NCBI GenBank assembly: GCA_030613605.1
Contig: JAUWLO010000146.1
Coordinates: forward strand, 1-5,170
Reading direction: 5' to 3'
Origin: Gammaproteobacteria bacterium
Lineage (GTDB): Bacteria; Pseudomonadota; Gammaproteobacteria; SZUA-152
Length of the DNA stretch: 5,170 nt
In this document: positions 1 through 4,911 of the stretch, piece by piece
Numbering within the stretch: position 1 is the stretch's first letter
Layout: each line of letters begins with the position of its first letter
Notes under the pieces: model-generated
The model's input: the letters and a program-made list of their open reading frames with translations, nothing else
Database searches by the model: none
Told to the model about the DNA's origin: nothing
Program-made: the position numbers and the translations under genes

Positions 1-266
1 CAGGCTAGACCTAACAACGGATCGAGCTCATCATCCATATCCAGATCCACGAGCTCATCAAAACCACCAACATAAGTATCGCCAATAAATATTTGGGGCA
101 CCGAGTCGCGTCCTGCACGCTGTTCCATTTCTTCCCTTTTAACCGCTTCCTTATCAATGCGAATCTCGGTAAAACTCACGCCCTTTTTGCCAAACAAATG
201 TTTTGCACCTTCGCAGTAACCACAACCCGCAGAAGTGTACATTACGATATTAATTTCTGTACTCAT
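1..266 (-). CDS. grxC: Free-standing class I glutaredoxin (GrxC-like), 3' end off the window
   Basis: Glutaredoxins are cytosolic thiol-disulfide oxidoreductases that use glutathione to reduce disulfides and glutathionylated proteins. Reading leftward from the ATG at 266-264, 88 codons are open and no stop is reached before the window edge. The fold is recognisable: strand INIVMYT, active site C15-G-Y-C18, GVSFTEI, KREEM-QR, the cis-proline segment SVPQIFIGD and the GSH-binding YVGGFDEL. It closely follows E. coli Grx3 (GrxC), whose length of about 83 residues suggests only a few codons are missing. The active site is CGYC instead of the usual CPYC. The gene starts 25 bases after the stop of the rhodanese-glutaredoxin gene, so the two are probably co-transcribed. 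The only Shine-Dalgarno candidate, AGGA, lies just 3 bases before the ATG. In E. coli secB follows grxC, so secB may lie off the left edge. The family call is secure; the symbol follows synteny and similarity. Confidence 0.9.
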   Translation of the reverse strand, partial: MSTEINIVMYTSAGCGYCEGAKHLFGKKGVSFTEIRIDKEAVKREEMEQRAGRDSVPQIFIGDTYVGGFDELVDLDMDDELDPLLGLA

Positions 267-291
267 CAATCCTGGCTCGATATTTTACGAT

Positions 292-1050
292 TTAAACTTT
301 TGCTTCCAGGCCCAGCAGGTCATCCAGCTTGCCCTGCTCCTCAAGCGTATACAACTCATCGCAACCACCCACGTGCAGATCACCAATAAATATTTGGGGA
401 ACCGAAGTGCGTTGAGCACGCTCTTCCATCTCTTTGCGCAAATCAGGTTTATTTCCAATATCGATTTCTGTATATCCAATATTCTTGGATTCCAGCAACT
501 TGATAGCGCGTGTACAAAAAGGGCAACGGCGAGTGGTATACACCAACACGTTGTGTGAATCATCATGCTCAATCGCAAGCGGTTCCTGGGCCGTCTCTTT
601 GTTAGTTTTTTTACCGGATTTCTTATGTTTGGTTTTGGCGGTCGTCACCGGCAGACTTGCACTACTCCAGGCCAACATGCCGCCATGAAGATTTTGCACA
701 GACGCAAAACCCTGCTTTTTCAGGATATTTGCAGCAGATGTGGATCGTGTGCCTGACCGACATACCATAATCAATGAATCATTTTTGTGATTTTTAAGAT
801 CTGAAAGCCGATTTTCCAGAACACCTAATGGAATGTGCAATGAGTTAACAATATGACCTTCCTGATATTCTTTATCTGACCGCACATCCACGATTACCGC
901 ATTCTGGTGATTAATAAGCAGAACAGCTTCTGCAGGGCGAACGCTTGCAAGTGCGCCAGGACCAAACCAGGTACGCGCCAACAGGAAACTAATAATCACT
1001 AACGCCACAAACAAGGGCCAGTTATTTACGACAAAATCACTAAACTGCAT
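292..1050 (-). CDS. Membrane-anchored rhodanese fused to a C-terminal glutaredoxin
   Basis: This 252-residue protein has three parts. Residues 11-27 form one hydrophobic helix; the Arg after it and the acidic residue before it suggest that the C-terminal domains face the cytoplasm. Residues 36-133 are a rhodanese domain (AVIVDVRSDKEYQEGHI, then the loop C97-RSGTRS, then LHGGMLAW); rhodaneses carry sulfane sulfur as a persulfide on that Cys. Residues 134-165 are a Lys-rich, probably flexible linker. Residues 166-248 are a glutaredoxin with active site C176-P-F-C179, cis-proline segment SVPQIFIGD and GGCDELY. The N-terminal half matches the E. coli YibN layout, but YibN as I recall it lacks the catalytic Cys and has no glutaredoxin domain. 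A strong AGGTGAG Shine-Dalgarno (1053-1059) supports this start. The free-standing glutaredoxin follows 25 bases later. A persulfide relay from rhodanese to glutaredoxin is inferred, not shown. Confidence 0.93.
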   Translation of the reverse strand: MQFSDFVVNNWPLFVALVIISFLLARTWFGPGALASVRPAEAVLLINHQNAVIVDVRSDKEYQEGHIVNSLHIPLGVLENRLSDLKNHKNDSLIMVCRSGTRSTSAANILKKQGFASVQNLHGGMLAWSSASLPVTTAKTKHKKSGKKTNKETAQEPLAIEHDDSHNVLVYTTRRCPFCTRAIKLLESKNIGYTEIDIGNKPDLRKEMEERAQRTSVPQIFIGDLHVGGCDELYTLEEQGKLDDLLGLEAKV

Positions 1051-1101
1051 TACTCACCTACTATTTATAATTTTCAATGATAACGCATAACGAACAATAC
1101 A

Positions 1102-1129
1102 TTTATACATTAACGATATTTGCTGGAAA
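1102..1129 (-). promoter_or_regulatory. Candidate promoter for the rhodanese-glutaredoxin operon
   Basis: On the minus strand a TTTCCA -35-like box (1124-1129, 4 of 6 matches to TTGACA) is separated by 16 bases from a TATAAA -10-like box (1102-1107, 5 of 6 matches to TATAAT). The gene start is about 50 bases downstream. The stretch is AT-rich, so a chance match is possible. If real, the operon can be transcribed independently of the arsR gene upstream. Confidence 0.33.
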
Positions 1130-1220
1130 TTGATCCTGGAATCAGCATCCTGAACACAGCTCTGTCGAACACAAAGGACGTCTAGTGGGAATTCATACAT
1201 TTACGGCGCGCGCAGGATAG

Positions 1221-1266
1221 CAGAAAAAAAGAAAAAAACAGAGAAATTTATCCCATTCCATGGAAT
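1221..1266 (-). other. 12-base palindrome followed by T-tracts downstream of arsR
   Basis: Downstream of the arsR stop, the minus strand carries the perfect palindrome ATTCCATGGAAT (1255-1266). About 16 bases later come two runs of seven T separated by a C (complement of 1224-1239). As RNA the palindrome folds only into a 4-bp stem with a 4-base loop, and it does not abut the T-tract, so it is a poor intrinsic terminator. The T-tracts might still aid transcript release, or the palindrome might be a protein site. The rest of the 258-base gap 1051-1308 shows no gene. Confidence 0.25.
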
Positions 1267-1308
1267 ACCGTACCAGCCCCTAAACCCCTATAAATATACC
1301 CGCCTCAT

Positions 1309-1623
1309 TTATACATCCGCGCTACAAAACACCTCGCGCATCATGCCAATTAAAGCCAGCGTTCGAGCATCCCCTACTCGGTAAAAAACACGGTTGGCAT
1401 CTTTGCGAGACATCAAAATCCCCTTGTCGCGCAAAATAGCCAGATGTTGAGAAATATTGCTCTGCGATGTGCCTACCATGGCCACTATGTCCTGGACGTT
1501 CACTTCTCTGTTACCCAGAGCACATAATATTTTTAGCCTTAATGGATGAGACATGGCCTTGATTGAACGTGAAGCCCGCTCAATATCTTCGTCTCTGGTT
1601 ATTAATTGTGCTACTTCAGTCAT
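1309..1623 (-). CDS. ArsR-family repressor of the two-cysteine persulfide-sensor type (BigR/SqrR/YgaV-like)
   Basis: The product is a 104-residue winged helix-turn-helix repressor. AMSHPLRLKILCAL (residues 23-36) opens the DNA-binding fold, residues 43-68 are the helix-turn-helix with recognition helix SQSNISQHLAILRDKG, and SRKDANRVFYRV (72-83) is the beta wing. The ELCVCDL-type metal site of ArsR/SmtB is missing; the equivalent stretch reads EVNVQDI. The only two cysteines are C34 (ILCAL) and C100 (VFCSADV). These positions match the cysteine pair of E. coli YgaV, BigR and SqrR, which form a di- or tetrasulfide when exposed to sulfide or persulfides and then release DNA. It is therefore probably a reactive-sulfur sensor (inference from family). 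AGGGTGAT, 5 bases upstream of the ATG, supports the start. It is divergent from gpmI and on the same strand as the rhodanese operon, 258 bases further on. The perfect inverted repeat at 1653-1679 suggests autoregulation. Family call is firm; the inducer is probable. Confidence 0.9.
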   Translation of the reverse strand: MTEVAQLITRDEDIERASRSIKAMSHPLRLKILCALGNREVNVQDIVAMVGTSQSNISQHLAILRDKGILMSRKDANRVFYRVGDARTLALIGMMREVFCSADV

Positions 1624-1652
1624 ACGACATCACCCTACCAACGTGTTGTTTC

Positions 1653-1679
1653 CACTGAACGATTTACAATTGTTCAGTG
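1653..1679. promoter_or_regulatory. Probable ArsR operator: perfect 8+8 inverted repeat
   Basis: CACTGAAC (1653-1660) and GTTCAGTG (1672-1679) are exact reverse complements separated by 11 bases, centred 43 bases upstream of the arsR ATG. The spacer itself overlaps the smaller palindrome ACAATTGT (1666-1673). Position and dyad symmetry fit a binding site for a dimeric winged-helix repressor such as the adjacent ArsR protein, implying autoregulation. No second copy was found upstream of the rhodanese gene; only a partial CTGAAC half-site occurs at 1150-1155. Confidence 0.55.
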
Positions 1680-1727
1680 CATCTTAAAAGGCCACTTTCC
1701 TGACCTTAATCCCCTAAAATTCCAGCG

Positions 1728-1736
1728 GTTATATCA
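1728..1736 (-). promoter_or_regulatory. Candidate extended -10 element for arsR
   Basis: The minus strand reads TG-A-TATAAC, an extended -10 with 5 of 6 matches to TATAAT and the TGn motif that can compensate for a missing -35. No good -35 is present. Transcription would start near 1721, giving a leader of roughly 95 bases that contains the inverted repeat 1653-1679. A repressor bound there would act as a roadblock instead of covering the core promoter, which slightly weakens this choice. Confidence 0.3.
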
Positions 1737-1744
1737 ATAAAACA

Positions 1745-1799
1745 CTATACAGTAATACACAATTTGAGCAATTAATAATATTAATAACCAGCTGTATAG
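1745..1799. repeat. Inverted repeat with 39-base AT-rich spacer
   Basis: CTATACAG (1745-1752) and CTGTATAG (1792-1799) are exact reverse complements around an AT-rich core. The flanks continue imperfectly (CA before the left arm, AGTG after the right). Both arms contain TATA-like -10 sequences pointing outward, so the symmetry could partly reflect divergent promoters. In DNA this short it could also be chance. Confidence 0.3.
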
Positions 1800-1959
1800 A
1801 GTGCTCAGGAAATCCCACTAAAATGGGAGCTTTTAATAGCATCTGCAAGTGGTTAAAATGTGCCGCTCATATTCACCGGTAGCCCAAAAAAACGCTCATT
1901 TTACAAAAAGCCTTTTACCGCCTCATTTGCAACAATAACTCCGAGAAAATACACCATCC

Positions 1960-3522
1960 ATGTCCACACGCCCTGCACCCATTGCCACCATCATCCTCGA
2001 CGGCTGGGGCTACAGTGAAAATGACGATTCCAACGCCATTCTCCATGCAAAAAAACCAGTTTGGGACGAATTATGGGGAAAATACCCCCATACCCTGATC
2101 AAAGGTTCCGGTCCGGAAGTCGGTCTGCCCAGTGGGCAAATGGGCAATTCCGAAGTGGGGCACCTGAATCTTGGCGCCGGGCGCGTGGTCTATCAGGAGT
2201 TCACCCGGGTCAGCCGGGCTATTCGTACGGGTTCATTTTTTACCAACCCTACCCTGACCGACGCCGTCGACCTGGCCAAAAACACCAATAAAGCGGTTCA
2301 TATTCTTGGCCTGCTATCCGATGGCGGCGTACACAGCCATGAAGAACATATCTGTGCGATGGTGAAACTGGCTGTCGAACGAGGCGCCCCGCATGTCTAT
2401 GTGCATGCCTTTCTGGATGGTCGTGATACCCCACCCAAAAGTGCTGAAGCTTTTATACGCACCATGCAGGATACCTTCGACGAACTGGGAGGCGGACGTT
2501 TTGCCTCCATTATTGGACGTTTTTATGCCATGGATCGTGATCACCGTTGGCCTCGCGTACAGGCCGCTTATGATCTCATCACCCAGGGTAAATGTGACTT
2601 TGAGGCCTTTACCGCTCAGGGTGCGCTCGAGGCAGCCTACGAACGCGGCGATAGCGATGAATTCGTCCAGGCCACACGTATTGTGCCACCGGGCAAAGAG
2701 CCTGTTGAGCTTCGTGATGGTGACGTGCTGGTATTCATGAATTATCGTTCCGATCGGGCCCGACAAATTACCCGTCCCTTTATTGAGCCGGATTTTGATG
2801 ATTTCCCCCGTGCCGTGACTCCCAAACTGGGTGCCTTCGTCAGCCTCACCGAATACAGTTCCCATTTTGATGTGCCCGTCGCCTTCCCCGCCGAACGACT
2901 ACAAAATGTCTTTGGTGAATACATTGCCAATCAGGGATTGCGTCAGTTGCGCATCGCCGAAACGGAAAAATATGCTCACGTCACTTTTTTCTTTAATGGC
3001 GGACGTGAGGAACCCTTCGAAGGCGAAGATCGCATTCTGATACCGTCTCCCGATGTGGAAACCTATGATTTGCAGCCCGAGATGAGCGCTGTCGAACTGA
3101 CAGACAAACTGGTAGAGGCCATTACCAGCGGAAAATATGACACCATTATTTGCAATTATGCCAATCCGGACATGGTCGGTCATACCGGAAACTTTGAGGC
3201 CACGGTCAAAGCCATCGAAGCTTTGGACGCCTGTCTGGATCGCGTCATCAAGGCACTAAAATCTGTGGGAGGTGAAGCACTCATTACCGCTGATCATGGT
3301 AATGCAGAACAACTCAGCGATAAAAATACTGGTCAGGCGCACACTGCCCACACCAGCAATCCTGTGCCGCTTATATACATAGGCCGCCCGGGCACACTGG
3401 CCGACACAGGTTCCTTGTGCGACATTATCCCCACTATGCTCGATCTCATGGGATTACCCATTCCTGTCGAAATGCGCGGCCATGCTCTGGTAACACTGGA
3501 TGAGCTAACGTCGGATACATAG
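1960..3522 (+). CDS. gpmI: 2,3-bisphosphoglycerate-independent phosphoglycerate mutase
   Basis: GpmI interconverts 3- and 2-phosphoglycerate in cytosolic glycolysis and gluconeogenesis, using two Mn2+ ions and a phosphoserine intermediate. The 520-residue product is close to the E. coli length of 514 and complete. The metal and catalytic residues are all visible: D14 in ILDGWG, nucleophile S64 in MGNSEVGH, H125 in GGVHSHEEH, R155 in LDGRDTPP, R187 and R193 in GRFYAMDRD, R263 and R266 in NYRSDR, K337 in ETEKYAH, D404 and H408 in NPDMVGHTG, D445 and H446 in TADHGNAE, and H464 in QAHTAHT. The phosphatase domain is split (about 1-76 and 310-520) around the phosphotransferase domain. The ATG at 1960 leaves an N-terminus like E. 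coli GpmI and no alternative start is better, but the Shine-Dalgarno is poor: only GAG about 14 bases upstream. It precedes envC by 11 bases, an arrangement conserved in gammaproteobacteria. Confidence 0.98.
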   Translation: MSTRPAPIATIILDGWGYSENDDSNAILHAKKPVWDELWGKYPHTLIKGSGPEVGLPSGQMGNSEVGHLNLGAGRVVYQEFTRVSRAIRTGSFFTNPTLTDAVDLAKNTNKAVHILGLLSDGGVHSHEEHICAMVKLAVERGAPHVYVHAFLDGRDTPPKSAEAFIRTMQDTFDELGGGRFASIIGRFYAMDRDHRWPRVQAAYDLITQGKCDFEAFTAQGALEAAYERGDSDEFVQATRIVPPGKEPVELRDGDVLVFMNYRSDRARQITRPFIEPDFDDFPRAVTPKLGAFVSLTEYSSHFDVPVAFPAERLQNVFGEYIANQGLRQLRIAETEKYAHVTFFFNGGREEPFEGEDRILIPSPDVETYDLQPEMSAVELTDKLVEAITSGKYDTIICNYANPDMVGHTGNFEATVKAIEALDACLDRVIKALKSVGGEALITADHGNAEQLSDKNTGQAHTAHTSNPVPLIYIGRPGTLADTGSLCDIIPTMLDLMGLPIPVEMRGHALVTLDELTSDT

Positions 3523-3525
3523 GGG
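3521..3525 (+). promoter_or_regulatory. Shine-Dalgarno sequence that locates the envC start
   Basis: AGGGG overlaps the gpmI stop codon TAG (3520-3522) and lies 8 bases before an ATC at 3534. It is the only purine-rich, anti-SD-complementary stretch between gpmI and the encoded signal peptide. Its overlap with the stop suggests that ribosomes finishing gpmI re-initiate on envC (translational coupling). The GTG at 3588 has nothing comparable in front of it. Confidence 0.5.
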
Positions 3526-3533
3526 CGAATACA

Positions 3534-4733
3534 ATCAGTAAACACTGCCGGAACCATAAAGGCATCACTGGCATCGCCCTGGTAATAGTGTGTTTCTGCC
3601 CGCTTCTGGCAAGCTATGCCCTTGCTGGCCCCAACAACAGCGACAAGCTGGAGCAATTACGCCAGCAAATTAAAACATTACGAACCGAATTAAATTCCGA
3701 CAGGGAACGCAAACAGGATCTTCAATCCCTGCTCCGCAGCACTGAAACGCGCATAGGTAAGGTGGCCGCCCTGCTCAAAGGGCTCAAACGCCAGCTACGC
3801 AGACAAAAGCGCGAACTCAATAAACTCAATAAACGCCGCCATAAACTCCGCGCCAATCTGCAAACCCAGCGGGTTAACCTGGCTCGTCAAATACGCGCCG
3901 CCTACGCCATTGGCCAGCAGGAATACATCAAAATTTTGCTTAACCAGCAGGATCCTGCAGCCGTCTCCCGAACCATGACTTATTATGATTATTTCAACGG
4001 CGCACGGCTTGAACGTATTCAGTCCATTGATGCCCGGCTGGCAGATTTACAGACCGTGGAACAAAAAATAAAACGCAAAACAGCAACACTGGAACGAAAT
4101 CGCCAGGAACAATCCCGTGAAAAAAGCCAGCTGGAAAAAAATCGCGGACAACGTTCTGAAGTGTTGGCCAAATTAAACCAGCAAATGCAGGCCAAGGGAA
4201 AACGGCTCAGTTTGATGCTGGAAGATCAACGCCACCTGCAACGACTGTTGAATCGGCTGGTAGACGAACCAGCGGAATTTGCAGGTCTACTCACTGAGCA
4301 GGGCGAGCGTAAGCCCTTTGCGCGCCTGCGTGGCAAACTGGCATGGCCATCACCCGGCCGTCTGACTAACCGCTATGGCAGCCGTCGCAAAATTGGCAAA
4401 ATCAAATGGCAGGGAGTCATGATCAAAGCACCGGAGGGCACAGAGGTTTCTGCCATTTCTCATGGACGCGTGGCTTTTTCCGACTGGCTGCGCGGATTTG
4501 GCCTGCTCACTATCATTGATCACGGCGATGGATATATGAGTCTCTATGGCGGCAATCAGAGCCTGTATAAAGAGGTAGGAGACTGGGTGGAGGCCGGCGA
4601 GGTCATCGCCAGCGTCGGCAATAGTGGCGGCAACAAAAATACAGCCCTGTATTTTGAGATCCGCCATAAGGGTAAACCCACAAATCCCCTAAAGTGGTGC
4701 CGAAATAAGCCGAAGAAACTAGCAAGACGCTAA
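3534..4733 (+). CDS. envC: EnvC-like murein hydrolase activator (degenerate LytM/M23), apparent ATC start
   Basis: EnvC is a periplasmic activator of the division amidases AmiA and AmiB and is recruited by FtsEX. From 3534 the product has 399 residues (E. coli EnvC 419). Residues 2-9 are basic, 13-25 hydrophobic, and the predicted cleavage is after A29-L-A31. Residues 34-243 are Lys/Arg/Gln-rich coiled coil. Residues 270-388 are the LytM domain (WPSPGRLTNRYG, then ISHGRVAFSDWL, then DHGDGYMSLYG). The zinc ligands of active M23 peptidases are lost: HxGxD is W292-Q-G-V-M296, and the HxH positions read A371 and Y373. This degeneracy matches E. coli EnvC, so it should be a non-catalytic activator. 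The frame holds no ATG, GTG or TTG between the in-frame TGA at 3501 and the GTG at 3588. Starting at that GTG would remove the basic part and half the hydrophobic core of the signal peptide. ATC at 3534 is preferred; an ATA at 3519 or a sequencing error are alternatives. Family is certain, the start is not. Confidence 0.9.
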   Translation: MSKHCRNHKGITGIALVIVCFCPLLASYALAGPNNSDKLEQLRQQIKTLRTELNSDRERKQDLQSLLRSTETRIGKVAALLKGLKRQLRRQKRELNKLNKRRHKLRANLQTQRVNLARQIRAAYAIGQQEYIKILLNQQDPAAVSRTMTYYDYFNGARLERIQSIDARLADLQTVEQKIKRKTATLERNRQEQSREKSQLEKNRGQRSEVLAKLNQQMQAKGKRLSLMLEDQRHLQRLLNRLVDEPAEFAGLLTEQGERKPFARLRGKLAWPSPGRLTNRYGSRRKIGKIKWQGVMIKAPEGTEVSAISHGRVAFSDWLRGFGLLTIIDHGDGYMSLYGGNQSLYKEVGDWVEAGEVIASVGNSGGNKNTALYFEIRHKGKPTNPLKWCRNKPKKLARR

Positions 4734-4762
4734 TCCCTCAACCGGGAAATATTGCTGATTTA

Positions 4763-4791
4763 TTCACAAGTTAGGCGTAGTCCGGCATAAT
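4763..4791 (+). promoter_or_regulatory. Candidate sigma-70 promoter for ctpA
   Basis: TTCACA (4763-4768, 5 of 6 matches to TTGACA) is 17 bases from CATAAT (4786-4791, 5 of 6 matches to TATAAT). This is the best promoter match in the window, placed 30 bases after the envC stop. Transcription would start near 4798 and leave a leader of about 114 bases before ctpA. I found no intrinsic terminator after envC, so read-through from gpmI-envC may also supply ctpA. Confidence 0.5.
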
Positions 4792-4813
4792 CAGCTGAAC
4801 TTTACGCTTTTCC

Positions 4814-4888
4814 TTGCAACTAAAGGCAAAGCATATGCCTTGCAATGCTTAAGCTGCCGACCATTGTCAGTAAAAACTGTCTCGGCTT
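4814..4888 (+). other. Structured 5' leader of ctpA
   Basis: Several stems can form in the predicted leader. AAGGCA (4823-4828) pairs with TGCCTT (4836-4841), extended by TTGC (4814-4817) with GCAA (4842-4845). AAGCAT (4829-4834), in the loop of that stem, can pair with ATGCTT (4845-4850). CAGT-AAAA-ACTG (4868-4879) sits inside a longer imperfect stem in which CCGA (4857-4860) faces TCGG (4882-4885) and AAG (4851-4853) faces CTT (4886-4888). None ends in a U-tract, so these are not terminators. No known riboswitch family was recognised. Confidence 0.35.
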
Positions 4889-4911
4889 AATCCCGATCCA
4901 CGGAGTAATGA

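Larger units (their letters stand above)
1624..1959. other. Divergent intergenic region between arsR and gpmI
   Basis: These 336 bases contain no convincing gene. Next to arsR lie its Shine-Dalgarno, the inverted repeat 1653-1679 and a possible extended -10 at 1728-1736. The centre (1730-1800) is AT-rich, includes ATTAAT-AAT-ATTAAT (1771-1785) and is flanked by the inverted arms at 1745-1752 and 1792-1799. On the plus strand a 5-bp hairpin TCCCA-CTAAAA-TGGGA (1813-1828) is followed by GCTTTTAA; it is too weak to call a terminator. A 19-codon ORF (1823-1882, beginning MGAFNSICKW) has AGGA 12 bases before its ATG; I would not call it a gene on this evidence. TAAAAT (1854-1859) could be a gpmI -10 box, but I found no good -35 partner. 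Confidence 0.6.

Noticed and set aside
93..558. Plus-strand open frames of 98 and 107 codons over the glutaredoxin region
   Set aside because: They are antisense to two clear glutaredoxin domains and look like shadow frames.
1308..1623. Arsenic or metal-sensing role for the ArsR protein
   Set aside because: The ELCV(C/G)DL metal box is absent and only two widely spaced cysteines are present, as in persulfide sensors. No arsenic or metal transport genes are nearby.
1300..1928. 11-base direct repeat CCGCCTCATTT at 1300-1310 and 1918-1928
   Set aside because: A few exact 11-base repeats are expected by chance in a window of this size, and the flanks share no similarity.
2314..2865. 183-codon open frame on the minus strand inside gpmI
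   Set aside because: It lies wholly antisense to a complete gpmI with all catalytic residues, and its translation shows no recognisable domain.
3333..3656. 107-codon minus-strand open frame across the gpmI-envC junction
   Set aside because: It overlaps two well-supported genes in antisense and has no recognisable family.
4350..4667. 105-codon minus-strand open frame inside envC
   Set aside because: Antisense to the LytM domain of envC, with no domain or Shine-Dalgarno support.
3588..4733. envC starting at GTG 3588 (381 residues)
   Set aside because: It would begin inside the hydrophobic core and remove the basic segment of the signal peptide, and no Shine-Dalgarno precedes it. Upstream codons in the same frame complete a normal signal peptide.
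4734..4750. TCCC-TCAACC-GGGA as a terminator after envC
   Set aside because: The stem has only 4 base pairs and is followed by AAATATT, not a T-run.
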